From assembly GCA_934132895.1 (NCBI GenBank), contig CAKPAG010000001.1, positions 124,001-188,000 of the forward strand: a stretch of 64,000 bases of DNA. The letters run 5' to 3'. The translations under genes and the position numbers were made by a program. Shown in pieces: positions 49,747 through 58,729 of this stretch; position 1 is the first letter of the stretch; the number at the start of each line of letters is the position of its first letter. Source of the DNA: an uncultured Clostridia bacterium (GTDB lineage: Bacteria > Bacillota > Clostridia > TANB77 > CAG-465). Below the pieces are notes generated by a model. The model ran no database searches and was not told the origin of the DNA. It was given only the letters and a program-made list of their open reading frames with translations.

Positions 49747-51111
49747 TTATTGCATAATTATAGGTTTATTCTTAGCTGCAGGATCTACTCGTTTATCCTT
49801 TAGCAATAGTTCTACTACTTCAACATGTCCATATTCCTTAGCATATCTTATTGCATAATTACCATCTACAGCAGGATTTACTCGCTTATCTTTTAGTAAC
49901 ATTTCTACTATCTCAGTATAGCCATTTTGAGCTGCACATTTTATCATAAAGTTATCATCTACTGTAGGATCTACTCGCTTATCCTTTAGTAGTATTTCTG
50001 CTACTTTTGCCTGACCGTTGATTACTGCCCACCATAGTGCATTATTAACATCTGCGGCAAGATTTACTCGCTTATCTTTTAATAGCAATTCTACCACTTT
50101 AGCACGACCATTTTCTGATGCACATTTTAATGCATAGTTACACCCTAAAGCTGGATCTACTCGCTTATCTTTTAGCAGCATTTCTACTACTTTTGCATGG
50201 CCATTCCCTGCTGCACATTTTAATGCATAGTTATATTCTGCTGCGGGATTTACTCGGTTATCCTTTAGCAATAGCTCTACTATTTCTGTATGACCATTTT
50301 CTGATGCCAATTTTAATGCATAGTTATCTTCTGCCGTGGGATTTACTCGCTTATCCTTTAGCAATAGTTCTACTATTTCTACATGGCCATTTTCTGATGC
50401 ATACCTTATTGCATAATTATCCCTAACAGCAGGATCCACCATTTCATCTTTTAATAGAAGTTCTACTACTTTGACATTATCATTTTTTACTGCCCACTTT
50501 AGTGCATGATTTTCACCTAAAACTGGATCCACTCTACTATCTTTCAATAATAATTCTACTATTTCTTCTATTTCAATCCTCCACTGTTTTGCAGCCCATC
50601 TTATTACATAGTTATCATCTGCAGCAGGATTTATTCTTCCATCATTTAGTAATAATTCTACGACTTTAACATGATAGTTTTTTACGGCCCATATTAGTGC
50701 ATAGTTACCACCTAAAGTTGGATCTACTCGCTCGTCATTTAATAACATCTCTACAATTTTAGTATGTCCACCTGACGCAGCAGAAATTAGTGCAGCATTA
50801 TCATAATCGGCTGGATTTACTCGCTTATCCTTGAGTAGCATTTCTACTATTTGAACATACCCATTTGCTGACGCACGCCTTATTGCATAGTTATATTCTG
50901 CTGCGGGATTTACTTGTTTATCCTTTAGCAACACCTTTAATACTTGTGCATAGCCTTTTTCTGCTGCTTTTTTTAATGCATAATCTCCATCTGCAATCTT
51001 ACCTACTTCATTTAATAGACTGATTATATCACTTTCATCATATTTAAACAGTTTGTCTAAGTCTATTACATTCCGTAAGCATTCCTTTACATCTTCTTTA
51101 TTTTCTAACAT
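49747..51111 (-). CDS. Ankyrin-repeat protein 2, C-terminal cap lost by an indel
   Basis: 454 residues, about twelve ankyrin repeats after the same N-terminal cap as its neighbours. Codon 14 is again CGG (TTA CGG AAT, 51073-51075), read through. The last repeat breaks: the ORF ends PAAKNKPIIMQ. In another frame just downstream the sequence continues YNYAIRRAIKNVHAQVVKMI, matching the C-terminal helix of paralogue 1. The indel lies near 49768-49775 and involves no CGG, so this is ordinary decay of the cap. Confidence 0.85.
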   Translation of the reverse strand: MLENKEDVKECLRNVIDLDKLFKYDESDIISLLNEVGKIADGDYALKKAAEKGYAQVLKVLLKDKQVNPAAEYNYAIRRASANGYVQIVEMLLKDKRVNPADYDNAALISAASGGHTKIVEMLLNDERVDPTLGGNYALIWAVKNYHVKVVELLLNDGRINPAADDNYVIRWAAKQWRIEIEEIVELLLKDSRVDPVLGENHALKWAVKNDNVKVVELLLKDEMVDPAVRDNYAIRYASENGHVEIVELLLKDKRVNPTAEDNYALKLASENGHTEIVELLLKDNRVNPAAEYNYALKCAAGNGHAKVVEMLLKDKRVDPALGCNYALKCASENGRAKVVELLLKDKRVNLAADVNNALWWAVINGQAKVAEILLKDKRVDPTVDDNFMIKCAAQNGYTEIVEMLLKDKRVNPAVDGNYAIRYAKEYGHVEVVELLLKDKRVDPAAKNKPIIMQ

Positions 51112-51160
51112 AATAATTCCTCCTTTAAATTATTTTAGAAGTATATTTTTTTACCACTAC

Positions 51161-51189
51161 AGTATAGCATAACATTTACTTTATGTCAA
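51161..51189 (-). promoter_or_regulatory. Promoter of ankyrin cassette 2
   Basis: Minus-strand TTGACA, 17-base spacer, TATACT, as in cassette 1. Confidence 0.85.
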
Positions 51190-51225
51190 TTTTATGTTTC
51201 TTTTTTCAATAATATCAAATTATAC

Positions 51226-51259
51226 AAAATATCCCTCGAAATTAATCAAAGGATATTTT
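51226..51259 (-). terminator. Terminator of ankyrin cassette 3
   Basis: Third copy of the AATATCC...GGGATATT hairpin with one arm mutated (TTTGAT in place of TTCGAT). Confidence 0.75.
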
Positions 51260-51269
51260 ATATTATTAT

Positions 51270-52214
51270 TTACCTTTTTTGAATTGCTTCTTCAAGCATT
51301 TTTCCTGCCTTATCATGGCCATTTAATTCTGCTAAAATCGCATAATTACCACACTTTGATGGATCTACTCGGTTATCTTTAAGTAGCATTTCTACCACTT
51401 TATCATGCCCATTTTCTGCTGCATACTTTATTGCATGATTATCTTCTGCAGCTGGATTTACCCTTTCATCTTTTATTAACAGTTCTACTACTTTTGTATG
51501 CCCATTTTCTGCTGCATACTTTATTGCATAGTTATCTTCTGCAGCTGGATTTATCCTTTCATCTTTTATTAACAGTTCTACTACTTGAGCATAGCCATTT
51601 TTGGCAGCATATATTATTGCATAGTTATCTTCTGCAGCTGGATTTACTCGCTCATCCTTGAGTAGCATTTCTACTACTTTTGCATGGCCATTTTCTGCTG
51701 CACTCCTTATTGCATAGTTGTAATCCGCAGCGGGATTTACTCGCTCATCCTTGAGTAGCATTTCTACTACTTTTGTATGACCATTTTCTGATGCGTACCC
51801 TATAGCAAAATTACCACCTGCAGCAGGATTTACTCTCTTATCTTTTAATAATAGTTCTACTACTTTATCATGTCCATCTGCTGCAATCTTTATTGCATAA
51901 TTATCTTTTGCAGCGGGATTTACTCGCTTATCCTTGAGTAGCATTTCTACTACTTTTGCATGACCATTTCTGGCTGCATATCTTATAGCATAGTTATCAT
52001 CTGCGGCGGGATTTACTCTTTTGTCTTTTAGTAACAGTTCTACTACTTGAGCATGGCCGTTTTTTGCTGCTTTTTTAAATGCTGCATCTACATCTGTAAG
52101 CTCACCTATTTCATTTAATAGACTAATTATATCGCTTTCGTCATATTTGAACAATTTATTTAAGTCTACTACATCCAGTAAGCATTCCTTTACCTTATCT
52201 TTATTTTCTAACAT
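51270..52214 (-). CDS. Ankyrin-repeat protein 3
   Basis: 314 residues, about eight ankyrin repeats after the conserved N-terminal cap. At the position where paralogues 1 and 2 have CGG, this copy has CTG (KECLLDVVDL), so it contains no CGG. One repeat is one residue short (AADGHDKVVELL). It is the first cassette in the direction of transcription, with its own promoter and terminator. Confidence 0.87.
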   Translation of the reverse strand: MLENKDKVKECLLDVVDLNKLFKYDESDIISLLNEIGELTDVDAAFKKAAKNGHAQVVELLLKDKRVNPAADDNYAIRYAARNGHAKVVEMLLKDKRVNPAAKDNYAIKIAADGHDKVVELLLKDKRVNPAAGGNFAIGYASENGHTKVVEMLLKDERVNPAADYNYAIRSAAENGHAKVVEMLLKDERVNPAAEDNYAIIYAAKNGYAQVVELLIKDERINPAAEDNYAIKYAAENGHTKVVELLIKDERVNPAAEDNHAIKYAAENGHDKVVEMLLKDNRVDPSKCGNYAILAELNGHDKAGKMLEEAIQKR

Positions 52215-52263
52215 AATCGCTCCTCCTTTAAATTATTTTAGAAGTATATTTTTTACTATAGAT

Positions 52264-52292
52264 ATTATATCATAGTTCTATAATTATGTCAA
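52264..52292 (-). promoter_or_regulatory. Promoter of ankyrin cassette 3
   Basis: Minus-strand TTGACA, 17-base spacer, TATAAT: a full consensus sigma-A promoter. Confidence 0.88.
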
Positions 52293-52328
52293 ATCACTTT
52301 CTATAGTATCGCTTTTTTGCTCATAATA

Positions 52329-52372
52329 AAACAAAGGAACTCTAGTATAAATACTAAAATTCCTTTAATTTA
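52329..52372 (-). terminator. Terminator after the glycosyltransferase gene
   Basis: AAAGGAATTTTAGTAT pairs with ATACTAGAGTTCCTTT, then TGTTTTATT on the minus strand. Confidence 0.75.
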
Positions 52373-52387
52373 AAAATACAATACTAA

Positions 52388-53626
52388 TTATTTTAATACC
52401 TTTTTTATTTTTGTTATAATTCCTTGCTCTTTGCTCTTTCTTTTCATCATTTCTTGAAGTCTTCCACGTTCAATAGCTTTTTCATACACTTTAATTTCTT
52501 TTCTTGCAATTTCAAGTTCATCTTTTTGACTTACAGTTTCTTCTACTTCAAATTTAACTTTCTTGTATTCTTCATCACTTAAATTACTTAAAAGTTTTAG
52601 ATATTTATACATTTCTTTTTCATTATTGAATAAATATCCATTTTTTCCTACTTCTATTTGATCTTTATTTACTTCATCCACTCTTTGAAGAACTGGAAGA
52701 CCCATTGCCATAGCTTCAAGCATAGATATAGAATTCATTTCAGAAAGTGAAGATGTAAGATAAATTTTAGACATCATATAATATGCTGGAAGGTCTTCAT
52801 GTTCTACCCTACCAGTAAACCTGACTCTGTCTTCTATTCCTCTATCTTTAGCAATATTTTCAAATTCTTCTAATGCTGGTCCATCACCTATTACAACAAA
52901 ATATATATTATCATCCTTTTGTAGTGTTTTAGCTAAATAGTCAAGGGTAACATCTATACTTTTTTCATGTGCTACTCTTCCAACAAAGCATGCTATAAAT
53001 GCATCTTCTGGAATATTCAAGTTTTCCTTTATTTCTTTTACTTTATTCAAATCAACTTTGCTAGGATCAAAAAGGCTCATTTCTACTGAGTTTGGTAATA
53101 TTCTTACTTTCTTTTTATGACTTGCTTTTTTTATATATTCAAAACATTTTTCTGATGGTCCAACTATTGCTTTTGATTTATTTGCATACATACCTAAGTA
53201 TTTATCTAGTATTTTATTTCCAACTCTTGCTAAAACTTTAGGCATAACATAATATATATAATCATCATAAGATGTATGTAATGTATATACCAAAGTTTTA
53301 TTTAATTTTTTTGCAGCATATATTCCAAAAAGTCCCATACTAAATTCATTATGAACATGAATAATATCTGGATTAAATTCTTTTAACATTTTTAATCTTG
53401 TTTTACTATATGGATTAGATACTCCAAATCCATATATATTTTTCAGTCTTATTGCTGGACAATACAATACTCCATCTTTTATATAGTGCTCTTTAGCATC
53501 AGGACTACAAGTAACTACTAGTACCTCATGCCCTAGTGCTGTAAGTCCATCTTTTAATGTTTTTATATGTGTTGTTACCCCATTTATATGAGGAAAATAT
53601 GTTTCTGATAATAACGCAACTCTCAT
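52388..53626 (-). CDS. GT4-family glycosyltransferase, likely glycolipid synthesis
   Basis: 412 residues with the two Rossmann-like halves of GT-B enzymes. The N-terminus VALLSETYFPHINGVTTHIK is characteristic of diacylglycerol glucosyl/mannosyl transferases, and the C-terminal donor site includes FVGRVAHEKSIDVTLDYL and SLSEMNSISMLEAMAMGLPV. It probably adds sugar to diacylglycerol to anchor membrane glycolipids. The C-terminal tail is basic (RKSKEQGIITKIKKVLK), fitting monotopic membrane binding. Confidence 0.85.
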   Translation of the reverse strand: MRVALLSETYFPHINGVTTHIKTLKDGLTALGHEVLVVTCSPDAKEHYIKDGVLYCPAIRLKNIYGFGVSNPYSKTRLKMLKEFNPDIIHVHNEFSMGLFGIYAAKKLNKTLVYTLHTSYDDYIYYVMPKVLARVGNKILDKYLGMYANKSKAIVGPSEKCFEYIKKASHKKKVRILPNSVEMSLFDPSKVDLNKVKEIKENLNIPEDAFIACFVGRVAHEKSIDVTLDYLAKTLQKDDNIYFVVIGDGPALEEFENIAKDRGIEDRVRFTGRVEHEDLPAYYMMSKIYLTSSLSEMNSISMLEAMAMGLPVLQRVDEVNKDQIEVGKNGYLFNNEKEMYKYLKLLSNLSDEEYKKVKFEVEETVSQKDELEIARKEIKVYEKAIERGRLQEMMKRKSKEQGIITKIKKVLK

Positions 53627-53770
53627 TTATTTACCTCTCCATTCATTTTTTGCTTTCGACATTTTCTATTATATTATACATCTTAAAAAAAAGCAAGAAA
53701 ATACAGATAAAATATTTTCTCACTCACTATGAATTTTTATAATAATAACTAACATTTTTCTTGTATATTT

Positions 53771-54760
53771 TTATTCATCCAATATTTCATCAATTATTTT
53801 TTTATTTTGATCAAATATAACAGAATACATTAAATAGTCTTCCCATAAAATTACATCATTAAAACTCTTTTTATCCAAATTACTAAAATCTTTTAAATAA
53901 TTTTTTAGCCCTTGTAGTTTCTTATTTATTTCTCTTCCTTTTTTAGTTCTAGTATATCCATATTTTAAAAAAGTAACTACATAATTTAAATTGTATATTA
54001 AAAACAAAGAACCAAAAAATAAGCATACTAAAAGCATTACAACAGGGACAAGAGAAGTTTGAAAAGGCATATTAACATTAATTTCACTTATAAACATAAA
54101 TAATAATATTGCAACAATAAAAGGTAATATGATTTTCATATAACTATCTAAACCAAACTTTCTTGAAGTTATTAGTCCAGCTTCTATAGCTTCTTGCTTA
54201 ACTCTATTTTCAAATTCAGATCCATTGAATTTACCACTTTCTCTATTTTCTAGCAAATATTTTTCACTTTCAGTTAGTTTAGAAAAATCTTTATTTAATA
54301 TTTCTATCTTTTTATCTTTTATATCTATATATTTTTTTAATTTTAAATTTAAAAGCGTTGCAGCTCTATCTTTTTGAGCATTTGATTCAAAATCATCTAT
54401 AAAACTCAGAACAGCAGGTGAATATTCACTAATTATATCTCTATAATAGCCTTCATACTCTCCTAAATCTAATATACCAATTTTTCTTTTTGAGCTTTCT
54501 TTTTTACTAACTTTACCTGGATTTGAATATACTCTATATATCATCCCGATAATAACTCCTGGAATTATGCTTGATATAATTCCCGCAAAAACAGAGCCAA
54601 CTAACCAAATTAAGGTCCAAATCACTTTACCATTTCCATTCACGTTATTTTCTTGAATAATTCCAACATAAATAGGATAATATTCTATCAACCTTGATAT
54701 AGTTAAAATTGTTAATATAATAAAAAAAATTATTATTACTTTTTTCTTTTGTTTCATCAT
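53771..54760 (-). CDS. Hypothetical membrane protein
   Basis: 329 residues. Two N-terminal membrane helices (FFIILTILTISRLIEYYPIY; IWLVGSVFAGIISSIIPGVI), a cytosolic domain containing YYRDIISEYSPAVLSFIDDF, then two more helices near residues 205-270 and a short C-terminal tail. The middle resembles the DUF2207-type arrangement of predicted membrane proteins, but I am not certain. Downstream hairpin at 53688-53728 (AGAAAATATTTT, loop, TATTTTCT, then T-run) probably terminates it. Confidence 0.55.
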   Translation of the reverse strand: MMKQKKKVIIIFFIILTILTISRLIEYYPIYVGIIQENNVNGNGKVIWTLIWLVGSVFAGIISSIIPGVIIGMIYRVYSNPGKVSKKESSKRKIGILDLGEYEGYYRDIISEYSPAVLSFIDDFESNAQKDRAATLLNLKLKKYIDIKDKKIEILNKDFSKLTESEKYLLENRESGKFNGSEFENRVKQEAIEAGLITSRKFGLDSYMKIILPFIVAILLFMFISEINVNMPFQTSLVPVVMLLVCLFFGSLFLIYNLNYVVTFLKYGYTRTKKGREINKKLQGLKNYLKDFSNLDKKSFNDVILWEDYLMYSVIFDQNKKIIDEILDE

Positions 54761-54826
54761 ACTTCTCCAATACTACTATTAAAAGTATAACATTAAGAGT
54801 AAAAAAATGCAAATAAATGTTTTATA

Positions 54827-56013
54827 TTAAATTTTACTAAAAGGTTGAAACATATTCTTTATTCCCTCTTTAATATAGTCAAAAGGTGTTTTTTCATAGA
54901 TATTTTGATCTAGTAAAATTTCCTTTTCATAGATTTTTTCATCTTCAATATATACTTCAAACTCTCCTATTTTATCACCCACATACATAGAAGGATTTAT
55001 CTTTTCTATTACATTTTGCTTTATACATATCTTCTCCAATTCTTCATCAGCAATAGGTAGTTCAAGACTTCCAGAATACTTTCTTTCATAGTTTTTTATA
55101 CTTCCCTTTTCTACTTCCACATTTATATAGAAATTTAAAATATTGGATAAATCTTTTTGTTTGTATCTATCAAATGATGCTTCTAAAATTTCTTTAGCTG
55201 TATTAAATCTTAGCTTAGTATTTTCAGCTCCGAAGTACTACTGCTATATATCTACTGCCATTTTTTGTGGCGGTTGCGACTAAACATCTATTAGCTCCAT
55301 TTGTAAAGCCGGTCTTACCACCATCAGCATATTCGTAGGTTCTTAAAAGTGCATTTGTATTTGTTAAAAGTTTGGAAAACGAACCAAAATTTATAGTGGC
55401 AGTTCTTGTACCCATAGCTTCGTTTATATATTTATTTTTTAATGCATATCTAGTAATTTCAGCCATTTCTTTTGCAGTTGTATAATGATTTTCATTATCA
55501 AGTCCGGTGAGGATTTGCAAATGATGTGTCCTTTAATCCCATATCTTTTGCTTTTTTATTCATCATAATTGCAAAGTTTTCTATCGAACCTCCTAGATGC
55601 ATTCCTACTGTATAGGCACAGTCATTTCCAGATGGTAACATCATTCCATAAAGAAGACTTCTAGCTGTAACTTTATCTCCTTTTTTTAAGCCAACCTCTG
55701 AGCCACCTATCCAAGTAGCCTCGGCAGGTACTTCAATTTCTTCATCCATATTACAATTTTCTACAAGTAAAATTGAAGTCATAACTTTTGTAAGGGAGGC
55801 CATAGGTCTTCTTTCATTTTCATTTTTACCAAATAATACTCTTCCACTTTTAGAATCTATTACTACCGCAGCAGGTACGTTTACTTGCATAAATTCCTTG
55901 CTACTTGATTTATTAGTTTCATCAGCATATGAAAAACTTAATAACAGATTTAAAAAAACAATTAATATTACGATGCTTAAAGAATATATTTTAACTTTTG
56001 TAAAAAATTTCAT
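54827..56013 (-). CDS. dacF: D-alanyl-D-alanine carboxypeptidase (DacF/PBP5 type), with two +1 frameshifts at CGG
   Basis: 394 residues only if two CGG shifts occur. Segment 1 (169 residues) has a signal peptide and the active-site serine in RRPMASLTKVMTSIL plus the SGN motif (LPSGNDCAYTVG). At PHR the zero frame ends within three codons; skipping C gives the conserved NPHGLDNENHYTTAKEMAEI. Segment 2 (91 residues) carries the KTG motif (GGKTGFTNGANRCLV). At VVLRS a second CGG is followed at once by a stop; skipping C gives LGAENTKLRFNTAKEI and segment 3 (134 residues), the C-terminal PBP5_C-like beta domain. Trims pentapeptide stems in the wall. Confidence 0.9.
55230..55232 (-). other. Second CGG +1 recoding site in dacF
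   Basis: Minus-strand context GTA CTT CGG AGC TGA. Skipping the C gives CTT GGA GCT GAA AAT ACT. The expected sequence after IAVVL in this family is Gly followed by a small residue. Confidence 0.88.
55504..55506 (-). other. First CGG +1 recoding site in dacF
   Basis: Minus-strand context CCT CAC CGG ACT TGA. Skipping the C gives CAC GGA CTT GAT AAT. The resulting NPHGLD is one of the most conserved segments of this enzyme family, so Gly is required at the site. Confidence 0.9.
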
Positions 56014-56049
56014 ATAATTTTATTTCACCTCAATTATATTTATGCAAAT

Positions 56050-56099
56050 AAAAAAATATCTAGTACAAACCATTAATAGGTTTATGCTAGATATTTTTT
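56050..56099 (-). terminator. Terminator overlapping the stop of the 56-57.7 kb gene
   Basis: AAAAAATATCTAGCATAAACC and its imperfect complement flank a small loop; a T-run follows on the minus strand. Confidence 0.85.
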
Positions 56100-57738
56100 A
56101 AATTAAAGCAAGTATTTCTTTTTTTATACTCTCATCATCAACTATTACAGTATCTACTATTTCATTTATTAAGTCTTTTTTTATTGTATCATTTTCTATA
56201 AATGCCCTTATATATTCTTTTTCTTCTTCTAACATTGTTTTTGTTCTTAAAGAAAAATTATTTTTCTGTTTTCTTTTTACTATATTTTCATATAGCTCCT
56301 CAACATGATAACGTTTTTGAATAGCTTTGGTATAGATTTTTAAATTATTACTAGTAAATACTCTAAAATTATCATTTATATATTTAAGTGCATCTTTTAA
56401 GATATCAATTTTTATTTTCTTATCACTTATGTAATTATTTCTTTTCTTTATATCGTAATTTTTAATTTCTGATTTTGAAATAATTTCTTCTATTTTTTCC
56501 TCATAATTTTTTAATACTTTATTTTTTGTACTCTCAAGTAAAGAAATATAGTACTGCCTAAAATATGCAATTTGTCTTACAGAATTGTTTTCGTTATACT
56601 TGTATCCCTTTAAATACTCATCTGCATCAAATTCTTCTGTCATAAAGTTTGATATCTCATCAAGTACAGTATATACTTGAACATCTTTATTTAATAAAAA
56701 GTCTGTATCTTCAACTATTTTATATATTTTCTCGTACTCTTTAGCATCCTTCAAGTATTCTGGAAGCATATTAGTTTCTCTAATACCACTTAACAAAGAT
56801 GATAAATCAGTTACCCCACTATATTTAATTAATGACAAAATTGTTGATTTTATCTTATCTTCACTTTTTACTTTTATTTCTAAAGTTTCATTTATTTCAT
56901 TTGTTATATCAAAATCATATTTTTTACAAATATACTCAATGCTTGTATTTATATATAACTCATTTAACTCTACATTTTTTATTTCATTCTCAATTTGATA
57001 ATAAAAGCTAGGCAAGTTAATTTTACAAATACTTGCAAGATTTAAAAACATTTCTTCAAAATAACGTAAATAATCACTTGTATATTTGTCATACATACTA
57101 TTTTCTTTATTTTCCATATACACTTTATTTCTTAGCTTATCAAGCTGATAATCAAAAGATATACTAGAAAATACTTCAAATATTTCTTGCTTATCTTCAA
57201 AAGAAAGTTCTTCTTTTAAAGAATGTAAAGAAACTAATTTTAATATTTTAAAATATCCAACTCTGTATTTTTGGACCACTTTTTTCAAAAAATTCAAAGC
57301 AATCTCTTTTTGATTTGCATTATGAAGTGATATATATGCTGTTTTTAAAGTTATTAACTTTTCTTCATTTTCTGTATCAATGTGTATACTATTTTGCAAA
57401 ATGTCCATTGAATAAAGTATTGATATTATTCTTTTAGCATCACTTAATATTACGTTATGAGATTTTTGCAAATCTAATATTTCAGCTTCTTTTTTATTTA
57501 ATATGTTTATTATTCCTTGTTCAACGAAATTAACACTTGTATAAAAAGAGTTTGAAAGTATCTCTTCTGCATTCACAGATAAAATGCAACTAAGCTGATA
57601 TAACATATCTTTTTTTAATTTAAATAATTTATCTAGTTTTCTTACAGGTACTTCTTTTTGAGCCATTAACCAGTCAAATTCATTTTTACATTTATACAAA
57701 GTGTCTAGATTATATTTTACGCTAGATAAAGTTGACAT
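56098..57738 (-). CDS. Hypothetical helical protein
   Basis: 546 residues, almost entirely helical and charged, with no membrane segment, signal or recognised motif. Short segments such as MSTLSSVKYNLDTLYKCKNE and KRYHVEELYENIVKRKQKNN suggest coiled-coil. It lies between dacF and the DUF1848 gene with its own terminator. Function unknown. Confidence 0.6.
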   Translation of the reverse strand: MSTLSSVKYNLDTLYKCKNEFDWLMAQKEVPVRKLDKLFKLKKDMLYQLSCILSVNAEEILSNSFYTSVNFVEQGIINILNKKEAEILDLQKSHNVILSDAKRIISILYSMDILQNSIHIDTENEEKLITLKTAYISLHNANQKEIALNFLKKVVQKYRVGYFKILKLVSLHSLKEELSFEDKQEIFEVFSSISFDYQLDKLRNKVYMENKENSMYDKYTSDYLRYFEEMFLNLASICKINLPSFYYQIENEIKNVELNELYINTSIEYICKKYDFDITNEINETLEIKVKSEDKIKSTILSLIKYSGVTDLSSLLSGIRETNMLPEYLKDAKEYEKIYKIVEDTDFLLNKDVQVYTVLDEISNFMTEEFDADEYLKGYKYNENNSVRQIAYFRQYYISLLESTKNKVLKNYEEKIEEIISKSEIKNYDIKKRNNYISDKKIKIDILKDALKYINDNFRVFTSNNLKIYTKAIQKRYHVEELYENIVKRKQKNNFSLRTKTMLEEEKEYIRAFIENDTIKKDLINEIVDTVIVDDESIKKEILALI

Positions 57739-57841
57739 TTCTACTCCTTTTTATACTACATTTATTTTTTCAACCTCATATTACGAATTATATCACATTA
57801 TGTTAAGAAAAGCAACAACAAATGAACATTTAAATTTACAT

Positions 57842-58729
57842 TTATTTTACTCTTTCTTTTATTATATCCCCATTATTTAAATTTCCTATAAGAAGCGATG
57901 AGTTTTTGTTATGTTTTATATAGTTATTATTAACTTGTCTTTCATCAAAATTAGCATAACAGTACTTACAAAAATGTTTGCATGAATTATATACTCCAAT
58001 ATCTACCATTTGAACACAATTACACTTTTGCTCTTTTCTAGCAGTCCAGTTTTTATATGTTTTTCCAGTTAATTTAAATGCAAGTTCATGAGATAAACAT
58101 TCACCTTTTGCAAAACCATATTCAAGTAAATTCCTATCTTCAAAACAAGTATGAACTATCATATTGTGTTTTTTAGCACTATTACTAAATGATCTTCCTA
58201 TTGTTTCATAATCTTTCTCTGTAAATTCTCTAAAATTTAATGTCTTTTCATTTTTTCTTACATTTTTATAATTATCTATAAATGAAACTAATATTTTATT
58301 TACATAGCCATCTAATAAATTACATACTTTATCAAATGCTTTAACATGATATTCTAAATTATATTTATCACTTAAGAATATAGGGTCATATCTTATAGTC
58401 AGTTTATCTTTTCCTATTATTTCAGATAATTTTTTTATAGCTTCTATTATATCTTTTTTATTTGGTACATTTGGTTCAATGTCTTCTTTATACGGCGTTA
58501 ATGTAACATGAAACAATATAGGTTTATCTATTTCTTTTAATCTATCTAATATTGGTATTGGATTTTTAGTACAAAACAATATTAAGTCCACATTTTCAAA
58601 TTTTATTCTACTTACCATCTTAGGATTAAAAGGATTTCTAACGTCTACAAATCCTTCTTTGTATCTATTCATAAACCATTCAGTATAAAAGCCAACTATA
58701 TCTGTTCTTCCACTTACATTTAAAATCAT
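57842..58729 (-). CDS. DUF1848 family protein (radical-SAM-like)
   Basis: 295 residues. The N-terminus ILNVSGRTDIVGFYTEWFMN and the block FENVDLILFCTKNPIPIL are typical of DUF1848. The C-terminal cysteine cluster KCNCVQMVDIGVY followed by SCKHFCKYCYANF could bind an iron-sulfur cluster. Function not established. It starts one base after the stop of tag and follows ogt, so it probably belongs to an alkylation-repair unit. Confidence 0.85.
   Translation of the reverse strand: MILNVSGRTDIVGFYTEWFMNRYKEGFVDVRNPFNPKMVSRIKFENVDLILFCTKNPIPILDRLKEIDKPILFHVTLTPYKEDIEPNVPNKKDIIEAIKKLSEIIGKDKLTIRYDPIFLSDKYNLEYHVKAFDKVCNLLDGYVNKILVSFIDNYKNVRKNEKTLNFREFTEKDYETIGRSFSNSAKKHNMIVHTCFEDRNLLEYGFAKGECLSHELAFKLTGKTYKNWTARKEQKCNCVQMVDIGVYNSCKHFCKYCYANFDERQVNNNYIKHNKNSSLLIGNLNNGDIIKERVK

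Noticed and set aside
49747..49775. C-terminal break of ankyrin protein 2 as another recoding site
   Set aside because: No CGG at the break, a stop lies in the alternative frame just before the matching tail, and the change does not fit a one-base C skip.
48814..51661. Long plus-strand ORFs across the ankyrin genes
   Set aside because: Leu/His-rich mirror frames produced by the repeat units of the minus-strand genes; no start signals.
48662..52214. CRISPR-like array because of regular ~99-base repeats
   Set aside because: The periodicity is the 33-codon ankyrin repeat; there are no short direct repeats with unique spacers.
4062..55506. prfB-like internal Shine-Dalgarno stimulating each shift
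   Set aside because: Purine-rich AGG or AGGA occurs about 8-12 bases upstream at some sites (pgeF, 8-11 kb gene, prepilin/LRR gene) but is missing at both dacF sites and topB.
3386..56013. CGG breaks as random sequencing or assembly errors
   Set aside because: Errors would not choose only one codon phase, only before Gly GGA/GGT codons and never before AGG, TGG or out-of-frame GG. Seven out of seven of one type argues against it, although only raw reads can exclude it.
3386..56013. CGG reassigned to another amino acid as the whole explanation
   Set aside because: Reassignment keeps the frame; here the frame must change at seven sites. Reassignment may still apply to the four non-shifting CGG codons.
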